A DNA stretch of 63,585 bases from Paludibacteraceae bacterium. GTDB taxonomy: Bacteria > Bacteroidota > Bacteroidia > Bacteroidales > Paludibacteraceae. Numbering within the stretch: the first letter of the stretch is position 1; each line of letters begins with the position of its first letter. The position numbers were made by a program, and so were the translations under genes. This document shows, piece by piece, positions 26,298 through 35,801 of this stretch. The notes below the pieces were generated by a model. The model worked only from the letters and a program-made list of their open reading frames with translations, ran no database searches and had not been told where the DNA came from. The stretch covers positions 1 to 63,585 of the forward strand of contig JAFNUD010000026.1 in the NCBI GenBank assembly GCA_017384225.1, given 5' to 3'.

Positions 26298-27827
26298 ATG
26301 TCAAAAGCATTACTTATGATTCTCGACGGCTGGGGAATCGGAAACAAATCTAAAGCCGATGCTATTTCTGCTACTCCAACCCCACATTGGGACGCACTTT
26401 TGGAGAAATATCCTCATAGCCAATTGCAAGCCAGCGGCGAAAACGTAGGTTTGCCTGATGGTCAGATGGGTAACTCTGAGGTAGGTCACCTCAATATCGG
26501 TGCTGGTCGTGTGGTTTATCAAGACCTCGTAAAAATCAACCGCGCATGCAAGGATGGTAGTATTCTTGAGAACCCAGAGATTAAATCTGCTTTCGGTTAT
26601 GCCAAAGAGACCGGCAAGAAACTCCACCTCATGGGCTTGACCTCGAATGGTGGTGTACACTCTTCTTTCGACCACCTCTTCGACCTCACTCAAATTGCTA
26701 AAACCTACGGATTAGACGGACAAACTTTCGTTCACTGCTTTATGGACGGTCGTGATACCGATCCTAAATCTGGTCTTGGCTTCATTGAGCAATTGGAAGC
26801 ACACTTGGCTACTACTTGCGGTGAGATCGCTACTATCCAAGGTCGTTTCTACGTAATGGACCGCGACAAACGTTGGGAGCGTGTGAAAGTGGCTTACGAC
26901 TGCCTCGTTCATGGAGAGGGTAAAGCATCCGAGAATATGGTGCAAGCTATGCAAGAGAGCTACGCTGAAGGTGTAACCGATGAGTTTATCAAGCCTATCG
27001 TACACGTTCGCGATGGCAAACCTCTCGCACAAATTGAGGAAGGTGACGTAGTGATCTTCTTCAACTACCGCAACGACCGTGCGAAAGAAATCACCATCGT
27101 ACTTACCCAACAAGACATGCCAGAGCATGGTATGAAGACTATCCCAAATCTGCAATACTACTGCATGACTCCATACGACTCTTCCTTCCAAGGTTTGCAC
27201 GTACTCTTCCCAAAAGAGAACGTGACTAACACCATGGGTGAGATTGTTAGCAACGCTGGACTCAAACAACTCCGTATCGCTGAAACTGAGAAGTTTGCAC
27301 ACGTGACCTTCTTCTTCAACGGCGGTCGCGAAGCTGAATATGCAGGCGAGGAGCGCATTTTGATACCTTCACCAAAGGTGGCTACCTATGATTTGCAACC
27401 TGAGATGTCAGCTCCTGAGGTGACAGAGGCACTCTGCGAGGCTCTCAACACACAAAAGTACGACTATATCACTCTCAACTTTGCCAACGGCGATATGGTG
27501 GGTCATACAGGAATCTATGAGGCTATTGAGAAAGCAGTTAAAACTATCGATGAATGTGTGGACAAAGTGGTGAACGTAGCGCTCAAAAATGACTACGAGA
27601 TCATCATCATCGCGGACCACGGCAACTGCGACAATGCTATCAATGCCGACGGCACTCCTAACACCGCGCACTCTTTGAACCCAGTACCATTTGTATATGT
27701 GAGCAAAGAGCACACCAATGCGCAACTTGAAGATGGTATCCTCGCCGATGTGGCTCCATCACTCTGCTACATCCTTGGCGTAGAGCAACCAGCAGAAATG
27801 ACAGGACATAACCTCATTAAGAATTAA
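26298..27827 (+). CDS. gpmI: 2,3-bisphosphoglycerate-independent phosphoglycerate mutase
   Basis: 509 residues, the usual length. It interconverts 3- and 2-phosphoglycerate in glycolysis through a phosphoserine intermediate and two Mn2+ ions, in the cytoplasm. Visible signatures: MILDGWG metal ligand (residues ~7-13), [14 protein letters not shown] with the phosphorylated Ser (~60), [10 protein letters not shown] (~150), NYRNDR (~255), [12 protein letters not shown] and IIADHGNCD metal motifs in the C-terminal phosphatase core. Single gene with its own promoter (TAACTTTG at 26224) and a hairpin array straight after the stop. Confidence 0.97.
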   Translation: MSKALLMILDGWGIGNKSKADAISATPTPHWDALLEKYPHSQLQASGENVGLPDGQMGNSEVGHLNIGAGRVVYQDLVKINRACKDGSILENPEIKSAFGYAKETGKKLHLMGLTSNGGVHSSFDHLFDLTQIAKTYGLDGQTFVHCFMDGRDTDPKSGLGFIEQLEAHLATTCGEIATIQGRFYVMDRDKRWERVKVAYDCLVHGEGKASENMVQAMQESYAEGVTDEFIKPIVHVRDGKPLAQIEEGDVVIFFNYRNDRAKEITIVLTQQDMPEHGMKTIPNLQYYCMTPYDSSFQGLHVLFPKENVTNTMGEIVSNAGLKQLRIAETEKFAHVTFFFNGGREAEYAGEERILIPSPKVATYDLQPEMSAPEVTEALCEALNTQKYDYITLNFANGDMVGHTGIYEAIEKAVKTIDECVDKVVNVALKNDYEIIIIADHGNCDNAINADGTPNTAHSLNPVPFVYVSKEHTNAQLEDGILADVAPSLCYILGVEQPAEMTGHNLIKN

Positions 27828-27833
27828 TAAAAC

Positions 27834-28000
27834 AGATCGCCCTGCGGGCTGTAGATCGGCGCAAAGCGCCTGTAGAACTTAGATCGGCTTCGCCTGTAGA
27901 CTACCACAATAATCTACAGCGAGTGTAACGAGCGATCTACAACGAGCGAAGCGAAGTGATCTACAGTGAAACGATCTACAGCGAGCACTGCGAGCGATCT
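27834..28000. repeat. Modular hairpin array, spacer TGTAGATC, copy upstream of ychF
   Basis: 167 bp. The first half reads GATC-GCCC-TGC-GGGC-TGTAGATC-GGCGC-AAA-GCGCC-TGTAGA, then GATC-GGC-TTC-GCC-TGTAGA. The second half carries the spacer inverted (GATCTACA) between GCGAGTGTAACGAGC, ACGAGCGAAGCGAAGT and GCGAGCACTGCGAGC. So the spacers point towards the middle from both ends. Only four positions differ from the copy at 29124-29290. Confidence 0.92.
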
Positions 28001-28014
28001 AAAAACTAGAATAC

Positions 28015-29121
28015 ATGGCTTTACAATGTGGTATCGTGGGTCTGCCTAATGTAGGCAAATCGACCCTCTTCAACTGCCTTAGCAATGCCAAGGCGCAGTC
28101 AGCAAACTTCCCTTTCTGCACCATCGAACCTAACGTGGGTGTGATTACCGTGCCAGATGAGCGACTCATCAAACTGGGCGAGCTCTGCAAACCAGAGCGC
28201 GGTGTTATCCCTACTACCGTTGAAATCGTGGATATTGCTGGATTGGTGAAGGGTGCAAGCAAAGGCGAAGGATTAGGTAATAAGTTCCTCGCAAATATCC
28301 GTGAGACGGACGCAATTATTCACGTACTCCGTTGTTTTGACGATGAGAACGTAGTACACGTGGACGGTAGCGTAGATCCTATTCGTGATAAAGATATCAT
28401 CGATGCAGAGCTTCAGCTCAAGGACCTTGAGACTGTGGAGTCTCGTATCCAAAAGATTGAGAAGCAAGTGCGCGTCGGAGGCGATAAACAAGCAAAAGTA
28501 GCACTCGATGTACTCCTCAAATACCGCGATGCCCTCTCTCAAGGCAAATCTGCTCGTACTGTGGAACTTATCAATAAGGACGAGGAGCAAGTAGCCAAAG
28601 AAACCATGCTACTCACCAGCAAGCCTGTGCTCTATGTCTGCAATGTGGATGAAGCATCGGCTGTTGATGGCAATAAGTATGTGGAGCAAGTGCGCGAGGC
28701 AGTGAAAGATGAGAATGCACAAGTGCTTATCGTAGCTGCTAAGATTGAGAGTGAGATTGCCGAACTTGAGACCTATGAAGAGCGTGAGATGTTCCTATCT
28801 GAAATTGGACTTACCGAATCTGGTGTTAGCCGTCTCATCAAATCAGCGTATGCATTACTTGAGCTCCGCACCTTCCTTACCGCTGGTAGCGACGAGGTAC
28901 GTGCTTGGACCTTCAAAGCGGGTAGCAAAGCGCCTCAATGTGCGGGTGTGATCCACTCCGACTTCGAGCGCGGTTTTATCCGTGCTGAGGTAATTAAGTA
29001 TGAGGATTATATCGCACTGGGTGGTGAATCGCAATGCCGTCAAGCGGGCAAACTGGGTATCGAAGGCAAGGAGTATGTCGTTCAAGATGGCGACATTATG
29101 CACTTCCTGTTTAACGTATAA
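28015..29121 (+). CDS. ychF: Redox-sensitive ATPase YchF (Obg-related, OLA1 type)
   Basis: 368 residues, the usual length. P-loop GLPNVGKSTLF (8-18), DIAGLVKGASKGEGLGNKF switch II (about 72-90), and NVDE in place of NKxD at about 209-212, the change that makes this family prefer ATP. A C-terminal TGS domain follows (RAWTFKAGSKAPQCAGVIHSDFERGF). YchF associates with ribosomes and affects stress responses in characterised bacteria. The gene stands alone between two near-identical 167-bp hairpin arrays, an unusual setting for such a conserved gene. Confidence 0.97.
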   Translation: MALQCGIVGLPNVGKSTLFNCLSNAKAQSANFPFCTIEPNVGVITVPDERLIKLGELCKPERGVIPTTVEIVDIAGLVKGASKGEGLGNKFLANIRETDAIIHVLRCFDDENVVHVDGSVDPIRDKDIIDAELQLKDLETVESRIQKIEKQVRVGGDKQAKVALDVLLKYRDALSQGKSARTVELINKDEEQVAKETMLLTSKPVLYVCNVDEASAVDGNKYVEQVREAVKDENAQVLIVAAKIESEIAELETYEEREMFLSEIGLTESGVSRLIKSAYALLELRTFLTAGSDEVRAWTFKAGSKAPQCAGVIHSDFERGFIRAEVIKYEDYIALGGESQCRQAGKLGIEGKEYVVQDGDIMHFLFNV

Positions 29122-29123
29122 TC

Positions 29124-29290
29124 AGATCGCCCTGCGGGCTGTAGATCGGCGCAAAGCGCCTGTAGAACTTAGATCGGCTTCGCCTGTAGACTACTACAAT
29201 AATCTACAGCGAGTATAACGAGCGATCTACAACGAGCGAAGCGAAGTGATCTACAGTGAAACGATCTACAGCGAGCAATGCGAACGATCT
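29124..29290. repeat. Modular hairpin array, spacer TGTAGATC, copy downstream of ychF
   Basis: 167 bp, differing from 27834-28000 at four positions. It begins three bases after the ychF stop and ends 14 bp before the antiporter start. Confidence 0.92.
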
Positions 29291-29304
29291 AAACAATAAA
29301 AACA

Positions 29305-30375
29305 ATGTTCGAATTTTTAAACACTTGGCTTGCCAGCGGTGGCTTTTGGGTGGCTATCCTATTGATTATTGTGGGCTGTGCTGCGCTCATTAAGGGTGCA
29401 GATTGGCTCGTAGATGGTGCTTCTGGTTTGGCTAAACAATATGGTATTAGCGATATTGTCATCGGTCTGACCGTTGTAGCATTTGGTACTAGCATGCCTG
29501 AGTTTGTGGTCAATATGGTGGCGGTAGGACAAGGTAGCACCGAGATTGCTATCACTAATGTCCTTGGCAGCAATATCATCAATATCTTCGTGATATTGGG
29601 TTTTACTGCGCTGATTTGTCCGATTTCATCGCAACGGCAGTCACGCCATTTCGACATTCCATGGAGCGCATTGGGTGCGCTACTGGTGCTGGTATTCGCC
29701 ATATACAATAGTCCTGCTTGGTTGAATATTGAAGGATGGTTGAATGTACATGTCAACAATCCTTCTCTCCGTGACCTTGGGTCGTTGGATTGGGGAGCTG
29801 GTAGCATGAGTTTTATCTCTCGTGTGGGTGGTACTATCCTTTGGGTTTTCTTTATCTTCTACCTTTGGCAGACTTTTAAGAGCGCTAAGTCAAGCGATAG
29901 CGACGAGAGCTATACACCTGTACCTATTTGGAAAGCCTTGCTCTTGATTGCTGGCGGTTTGGTAGGATTGGTTATCGGTGGCGAAGTCATTGTGAAGAGT
30001 GCCACCAGTATTGCACAGTCTTTGGGCGTTAGCGATGCTATTATTGGTCTGACCGTCGTGGCATTAGGCACATCACTACCAGAGCTGGCCACCTCTTGTA
30101 TGGCAGCCCTCAAGAAAAACTGTGATATTGCTTTGGGCAATGTGGTGGGTAGCAATATCTTCAATATCTTCTTTATTCTAGGTACAAGTGCATGTGTGAT
30201 GCCGTTGCCTGGATACAAAGGTTTGGAGATTGACGCTATTATGGCGGCATTGGGTAGTGCATTGGTATTGGGTTTCGTATATATCAACAAGCAGCGCGTC
30301 ATTCAACGTTGGCACGGTGCACTGCTCTTGTTGGCATACGCAGGCTACCTTACTTACCGAATCATGGGATTGTAA
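29305..30375 (+). CDS. Calcium/sodium antiporter (CaCA family, YrbG type)
   Basis: 356 residues, about ten membrane segments. Two inverted alpha-repeats carry the ion site: GTSMPEFVVN...VLGSNIINIFVILG (about 70-105) and GTSLPELATS...VVGSNIFNIFFILG (about 255-295). The acidic residues of the two GTSxPE motifs bind cation. It exchanges Ca2+ or another cation for Na+ or H+ across the inner membrane. First gene of a close-packed plus-strand run (gaps 37, 29, 22 and 10 bp) that ends with the YihY gene. Confidence 0.94.
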   Translation: MFEFLNTWLASGGFWVAILLIIVGCAALIKGADWLVDGASGLAKQYGISDIVIGLTVVAFGTSMPEFVVNMVAVGQGSTEIAITNVLGSNIINIFVILGFTALICPISSQRQSRHFDIPWSALGALLVLVFAIYNSPAWLNIEGWLNVHVNNPSLRDLGSLDWGAGSMSFISRVGGTILWVFFIFYLWQTFKSAKSSDSDESYTPVPIWKALLLIAGGLVGLVIGGEVIVKSATSIAQSLGVSDAIIGLTVVALGTSLPELATSCMAALKKNCDIALGNVVGSNIFNIFFILGTSACVMPLPGYKGLEIDAIMAALGSALVLGFVYINKQRVIQRWHGALLLLAYAGYLTYRIMGL

Positions 30376-30412
30376 CATGCATAATTTTCGAAACGCTAAA
30401 ACATAATATACT

Positions 30413-32371
30413 ATGGAGCAACAAAACAAAATTCAACTTCCCGAGAATGCATCACGTCCTCTCAAACCAGGAGAGAAATACGAGCCTATTCTCAAACCAC
30501 AAAATTCGTATCCTGAGATCACTCCTTATAGCGTAATTATGGGTGTAGTGATGGCAGTCATTTTCTCTGCCGCAGCTGCTTATCTGGGCTTGAAAGTAGG
30601 TCAAGTATTTGAAGCTGCTATTCCCATTGCTATCATCGCTGTAGGTCTCTCTTCGGCTATGAAGCGCAAAAACGCTCTGGGCGAGAATGTGATTATCCAA
30701 TCCATCGGTGCATCTAGTGGTGTGATTGTGGCGGGTGCTATCTTCACTTTGCCTGCGCTCTATATTTTGCAAGCAAAGTATCCAGAGATTACTGTCAACT
30801 TTATGCAAGTATTCTTATCATCCTTGCTCGGTGGTTGCTTGGGTATATTATTCCTCATACCTTTCCGCAAGTATTTCGTACAGGAGAAGCACGGCGAATA
30901 TCCATTCCCTGAGGCTACTGCTACAACCCAAGTCCTTGTGTCTGGCGAAGGCGGTGGCAATCAAGCCAAGCCCCTCATTTGGGCCGCTGGAATCGGAGGT
31001 TTGTACGATTTTGCAGTTTCTACTTTTGGTCTTTGGACCGAGCAACTCACTACCCGCATGATAGGTTGGGGCGAGGCGTTGGCAGCTAAGTTCAAACTCG
31101 TATTCTCTATCAACACATCGGCAGCGGTACTTGGTTTGGGTTATATTATCGGCTTGAAGTACGCAGCGGTTATTTGCGCTGGCTCGTTCTTCGTATGGTG
31201 GGTATTGCTCCCATTGCTGGGTAGTGTGCCTGGTATGGAGGCGATGGACCCAGACTTGATGTTCAAGGACTATGGTCGTAATATCGGCATTGGCGCTATC
31301 GCTATGGCAGGTCTTATCGGTATTGTCAAGAGTTGGGGCGTGATCAAATCTGCTGTTGGCTTGGCAGGAAAAGAGCTTGGCGGCAAAGGTAAAGCCGTTA
31401 TTACTGCATCGTTGCGTACGGAGAAAGACCTCAGTATGAAGTTCATCGTTTTGGCTATTGCGGTGGCGTTGCTCGTGACATTAGTATTCTTTTGGATTGG
31501 TGTATTGGGCAATATCTGGCAGGCTTTGGTAGCTTTTTTGGTGGTGGCTGTGATTGCTTTCCTCTTCACTACCGTGGCAGCTAATGCGATTGCTATCGTA
31601 GGAAGTAACCCTGTAAGCGGTATGACCTTGATGACACTCATTATTGCATCTGTAATCTTTGTAGCCGTAGGTATGAAGGGCGCAAGCGGTATGGTAGGCG
31701 CTATGGTGATTGGTGGTGTGGTTTGTACCGCGTTGTCTATGGCAGGTGGTTTCATCACCGACCTCAAGATTGGTTATTGGATTGGTACTACTCCTCGCAA
31801 ACAAGAGAGTTGGAAGTTCCTCGGTACGCTCGTGAGTGCAGCTACCGTAGGTGGTGTGATGATTATTCTCAATAAGACATACGGTTTCGTAGGCGACAAC
31901 GCTCTTGTTGCTCCTCAAGCCAACGCGATGGCAGCAGTTATTGAGCCATTGATGAGTGGTCAAGGCGCACCATGGATGTTGTATTTGGCAGGTGCTATCT
32001 TGGCATTGGTACTTAATATATTAGGTGTGCCTGTATTGGCATTTGCATTGGGTATGTTTATCCCATTGAGCTTGAACACCCCACTGCTCGTAGGTGGTGC
32101 TATCTCTTGGTTGGTAAGCCGCAAGCGCGAGAAAGACGGCGAGAAAGCCGAGGAGTGGGCTGCAGCTCGCAACGAGAAAGGTACCTTGATTGCCTCTGGC
32201 TTTATTGCAGGTGGTGCATTGATGGGTGTAGTAAGTGCACTCATTAAGTTCTGTGGCGTAGAATGTTATTTGGGAGCTTGGGCTGCAAGCAATGGCGCTG
32301 CCCTCGTTGGTGTAGCAGCATATATCGCCTTGATTGTGTACTTCATCCTTGCAAGCAAGAAAACAAAGTAA
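30413..32371 (+). CDS. OPT family oligopeptide transporter
   Basis: 652 residues with about 14-16 hydrophobic segments. Family hallmarks: the start LPENASRPLKPGEKYEPIL, the helix GVVMAVIFSAAAAYLGLKVGQVFEAAIPIAI, and EYPFPEATATTQVLVSGEGGG (about 160-180). OPT proteins import oligopeptides or metal chelates with protons; the bacterial branch seen here is usually annotated as a peptide importer. Second gene of the 29305-35789 run, 37 bp after the antiporter. Confidence 0.94.
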   Translation: MEQQNKIQLPENASRPLKPGEKYEPILKPQNSYPEITPYSVIMGVVMAVIFSAAAAYLGLKVGQVFEAAIPIAIIAVGLSSAMKRKNALGENVIIQSIGASSGVIVAGAIFTLPALYILQAKYPEITVNFMQVFLSSLLGGCLGILFLIPFRKYFVQEKHGEYPFPEATATTQVLVSGEGGGNQAKPLIWAAGIGGLYDFAVSTFGLWTEQLTTRMIGWGEALAAKFKLVFSINTSAAVLGLGYIIGLKYAAVICAGSFFVWWVLLPLLGSVPGMEAMDPDLMFKDYGRNIGIGAIAMAGLIGIVKSWGVIKSAVGLAGKELGGKGKAVITASLRTEKDLSMKFIVLAIAVALLVTLVFFWIGVLGNIWQALVAFLVVAVIAFLFTTVAANAIAIVGSNPVSGMTLMTLIIASVIFVAVGMKGASGMVGAMVIGGVVCTALSMAGGFITDLKIGYWIGTTPRKQESWKFLGTLVSAATVGGVMIILNKTYGFVGDNALVAPQANAMAAVIEPLMSGQGAPWMLYLAGAILALVLNILGVPVLAFALGMFIPLSLNTPLLVGGAISWLVSRKREKDGEKAEEWAAARNEKGTLIASGFIAGGALMGVVSALIKFCGVECYLGAWAASNGAALVGVAAYIALIVYFILASKKTK

Positions 32372-32400
32372 GAGTTGATTGAAAAAAAATAGTAATTACC

Positions 32401-32829
32401 ATGGACAAGAAAACTCAACGCGACTACCTATACATGCGCATGGCGCGCACATGGTCTGAAAATAGTTATTGTGTACGACGCAAAGTAGGTGCCATCTTGG
32501 TGAAAGATCAGATGATTATCTCCGACGGCTATAACGGTACACCGAGTGGTTTTGAAAACGTATGTGAAGACGAGAATAATGTGTCTAAACCATACGTCTT
32601 ACATGCGGAAGCAAATGCATTGACTAAAGTGGCCCGTAGCCATAATAGCAGCGACGGAGCTACTCTCTATGTGACTGCCTCGCCCTGTATGGAATGTGCA
32701 AAACTCATCATACAATCTGGCATCACACGCGTTGTATATGGCGAAAAATACCGTATTATGGATGGCGTAGAACTCCTCGAAAGAGCTGGTGTACAAGTGG
32801 ATTTTATGCCCGATCAAAATGATTTATAA
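32401..32829 (+). CDS. dCMP deaminase family protein
   Basis: 142 residues. Zinc site: HAEANAL (His and catalytic Glu, about 80-86) and SPCMECAK (about 97-104, two Cys). The N-terminal RDYLYMRMARTWSENSYCVRRKVGA and the GYNGTPSG motif match dCMP deaminases, which turn dCMP into dUMP for dTTP synthesis. It is cytoplasmic. It sits between a transporter and a protease gene with no pathway partner nearby. The MutL and housekeeping neighbours give no extra clue. Confidence 0.93.
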   Translation: MDKKTQRDYLYMRMARTWSENSYCVRRKVGAILVKDQMIISDGYNGTPSGFENVCEDENNVSKPYVLHAEANALTKVARSHNSSDGATLYVTASPCMECAKLIIQSGITRVVYGEKYRIMDGVELLERAGVQVDFMPDQNDL

Positions 32830-32851
32830 ACATTATTACCATAACAAAACT

Positions 32852-34465
32852 ATGAAGAAATATCTGTTTCCCACCCTTACCATCGTTTGCCTCTTGTTAG
32901 GCTTTTTGATTGGTAATGCCGTTTCCAACAAGGTAAACGCACAACGTTTTTACATTCAAAACGGACAACTATTCCAACAGCCTGAATCGAAGATTGATCA
33001 AGTAATTGCTCTTATTCAAGCGGGCTATGTGGATGCTATCAATGTAGATAGCATCACCGAAGAAGTCACCAAAGATCTCATCAAGCGTCTGGATCCTCAC
33101 TCGGCATATATTCCGAAAGAGGACCTTGAGATGGTGAACTCCGAACTATCTGCCTCGTTCTCGGGCATTGGCGTACAATTCTCCATCCAGAACGATACCG
33201 TACAAGTAGTGGCTGTCATCTCTGGCGGTCCATGCGAAGGTGTGGGCGTATTAGCTGGCGATAAGATTGTACAAGTCAACGACTCTAATTTTACAGGCAA
33301 GACCATTACCAATGAAAAAGTAATGCATGCATTGCGCGGTCCAAAAGGTACCGAAGTCAAGATTGGCGTGGTACGTAGCGGTACTGAGGAAATACTACCT
33401 TTCACTATCATCCGTGGTGACATACCCGTACATTCTGTAGATGCAAAGTTTATCATTGTAGAGAAAGGCGAAAAGATTGGTTTCGTGCGTGTTAGCCGTT
33501 TTGCAGAAAAGACGTACGACGAATTTATTTCAGCTCTTGCTACCCTCAAAGGACAAGGTGCCACCTCTTATATCATTGACCTACGAGAGAACTCGGGCGG
33601 CTACATGGATCAGGCAATCAAAATGGCTAATGAGTTTTTAGGAAAAGGTGATATGATTGTCTATTCCGAAGGACGTGCTTATCCTCGTTTTGATGCAAAA
33701 GCCACAGGTTCTGGACGATTCCAACGTGAAGAGTTTGTCGTGTTAATAGACAATTTCTCTGCATCTGCCAGCGAAATCTTTGCAGGTGCAATGCAAGATA
33801 ATGATCGTGCAACCATCATTGGTCGTCGCTCTTTTGGCAAAGGACTTGTGCAACAGCAAATACCTTTTGCAGATGGTAGTGCAGTACGTTTGACTGTAGC
33901 TCGCTATTATACCCCATCGGGACGTTGTATCCAGAAACCATACAAATTAGGTGAACAAGAGGATTATGCACAAGACCTATTAGATCGTTTTGAGCATGGT
34001 GAGTTTTTCTCTGCCGATAGCGTACATTTTGCCGATTCCACCGTATATTACACCAAGCAAGGTCGCCAAGTGATGGGTGGCGGAGGTATTATGCCAGATG
34101 TGTTCGTGGGTAGAGATACAACACTCTATACACCATATTTCAATATCGTTTCTAACCGCGCATACACATATCAGTTTGCTTATCAATACACCAATACGCA
34201 TCGATCGGAACTCAACAAGTACAAAGATTGGCAATCGCTGGAGAAACATTTGCTGAAAGCCAATTGGGTGGATGAATTCGTAACATTTGCCAAGGAGAAA
34301 GGAGTAGAGCCTAATCCTGAGCAATTGGCAATTTCTAAACCATTACTTATACGCATCGTAAATGCCTATATTGTGCGGAATATACTGAATGACGAAGGTT
34401 TTTTCCCTCTCTTTGAACGCGATGATGATATCGTAAAGAAAGCTATCGAAGAACTCACAAAATAA
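32852..34465 (+). CDS. S41 family C-terminal processing peptidase (CtpA type)
   Basis: 537 residues from the ATG at 32852, chosen because it starts a normal signal anchor (MKKYLFPTLTIVCLLLGFLIGNAV) and lies after the stop of the deaminase gene; the longer frame would overlap it. PDZ domain about 95-180 (FSGIGVQFSI...VLAGDKIVQVN). Peptidase core with the nucleophile Ser in SASASEIFAGAM and the general base Lys in GRRSFGKGLVQQQ. It cuts periplasmic or envelope proteins near their C-terminus. Neighbours are membrane proteins. Confidence 0.95.
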   Translation: MKKYLFPTLTIVCLLLGFLIGNAVSNKVNAQRFYIQNGQLFQQPESKIDQVIALIQAGYVDAINVDSITEEVTKDLIKRLDPHSAYIPKEDLEMVNSELSASFSGIGVQFSIQNDTVQVVAVISGGPCEGVGVLAGDKIVQVNDSNFTGKTITNEKVMHALRGPKGTEVKIGVVRSGTEEILPFTIIRGDIPVHSVDAKFIIVEKGEKIGFVRVSRFAEKTYDEFISALATLKGQGATSYIIDLRENSGGYMDQAIKMANEFLGKGDMIVYSEGRAYPRFDAKATGSGRFQREEFVVLIDNFSASASEIFAGAMQDNDRATIIGRRSFGKGLVQQQIPFADGSAVRLTVARYYTPSGRCIQKPYKLGEQEDYAQDLLDRFEHGEFFSADSVHFADSTVYYTKQGRQVMGGGGIMPDVFVGRDTTLYTPYFNIVSNRAYTYQFAYQYTNTHRSELNKYKDWQSLEKHLLKANWVDEFVTFAKEKGVEPNPEQLAISKPLLIRIVNAYIVRNILNDEGFFPLFERDDDIVKKAIEELTK

Positions 34466-34475
34466 TCTATAGAAG

Positions 34476-35789
34476 ATGAAACAACGTCTGCAAGATTTTA
34501 AAGATTTTATACAGTACGATTTGTGGCGGCAGTCGCATACGGGCATTCATGCACCCAAAAAGCGCTTGCTATATCGAACATTACAGACAATTATTCTTGT
34601 AGCACGCGGATTCAAGGATCAAGTACTCGTTGTACGTGCCAATTCCTTATCTTTTGCTCTGCTCTTTGCTTTCATCCCAATGCTGGCATTGATCTACGCC
34701 GTTGCTCGTGGTTTTGGATTTGAGGAACTAGTGATTGCTCAACTATCAGGTAGTTTCTTAGCAGAAGCCAATATTACTCCTATTCTGTTGGAATGGATTG
34801 AACGCTATTTAGAAACTGCACGAGAAGGACTTTTCTTAGGAATCGGATTGATTGTACTGACTTGGGCTGTATATGCTTTCTTTAATATGCTGGAGAACTC
34901 TTTCAACAGCATTTGGAACGTTAAGCAGTCGCGTTCGTTTGGTAGGCGAATGACCAATTATGTAATGACACTATTATTGGTGCCTGTATTGGTAGTTGTG
35001 ACTTCAGGTATCTCCATCTTCTTAAATTCCACCGAAATCTTATCTTCAGTATTAGAGGCCATAGAACCATTACGTAAATTCATGTTACGATTTATTCCAT
35101 TTGTCGCCACCGCTGGTGTCTTCACCTGGATATTTATCGCTATTCCTAACACGAAAGTCAAATTTTTATCTGGTCTCATACCTGGTATCGTGATGGGATT
35201 GCTCTATCAAGTAGTACAAGCATTCAGTATGTATCTGGTAGTGCTCTTCACACGCATGAGTATCGTATATGGTGCATTTTCTGCAATTCCATTGGTGCTG
35301 ATATGGTTGAATATCACATGTTGGTTGCTATTGATTGGTGCAGAATTGGCATTTGCCATTCAGAATAATGACTTATTTGCCTACGAAAAAGACCTCAAAA
35401 CCATGTCGCGCAGGTATAAAGACTATGTGATGCTATATCTATTGTCCGTGATTATCAAACGATTCGAACAAGGAGAAGCACCACTAACAGCTCAACAAAT
35501 GGCAGAACAAAAGCAGTTGCCAATTCGTTTGGTGCAACAACTACTTAGTCGCATGGAAGAAACGGGTATTGTGCATCGCGTATCTATAGTTCAAGAAGAT
35601 GACGAGGCATTTGTTCCTGCATTAGATATACATACCATCACCGTGGAGATGGTTATTGGTCGGATTTCCGCTCAAGGAACAGAGGAATTTCTGCAGAACA
35701 CACCCAAGGAGATGCAAGATTTTTGGAAGCACTACTTAGATATGGTAGAAGCAAATCACTCGGACGATATCCTTGTTTCAAAGCTTTAA
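34476..35789 (+). CDS. YihY/BrkB family inner-membrane protein
   Basis: 437 residues. Residues ~35-300 hold about six membrane helices with the YihY pattern (ANSLSFALLFAFIPMLALIY, WAVYAFFNMLENSFNSIWNV, GLLYQVVQAF, YGAFSAIPLVLIWLNITCWLLLIGAELAFA). The C-terminal ~110 residues form a cytoplasmic part that looks like a winged helix (TAQQMAEQKQLPIRLVQQLLSRMEETGIV). Once annotated as ribonuclease BN, the family has no proven RNase activity. Last gene of the plus-strand run; it meets the minus-strand nadB tail to tail, 12 bp apart. Confidence 0.92.
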   Translation: MKQRLQDFKDFIQYDLWRQSHTGIHAPKKRLLYRTLQTIILVARGFKDQVLVVRANSLSFALLFAFIPMLALIYAVARGFGFEELVIAQLSGSFLAEANITPILLEWIERYLETAREGLFLGIGLIVLTWAVYAFFNMLENSFNSIWNVKQSRSFGRRMTNYVMTLLLVPVLVVVTSGISIFLNSTEILSSVLEAIEPLRKFMLRFIPFVATAGVFTWIFIAIPNTKVKFLSGLIPGIVMGLLYQVVQAFSMYLVVLFTRMSIVYGAFSAIPLVLIWLNITCWLLLIGAELAFAIQNNDLFAYEKDLKTMSRRYKDYVMLYLLSVIIKRFEQGEAPLTAQQMAEQKQLPIRLVQQLLSRMEETGIVHRVSIVQEDDEAFVPALDIHTITVEMVIGRISAQGTEEFLQNTPKEMQDFWKHYLDMVEANHSDDILVSKL

Positions 35790-35801
35790 TCAACAACTAT
35801 C

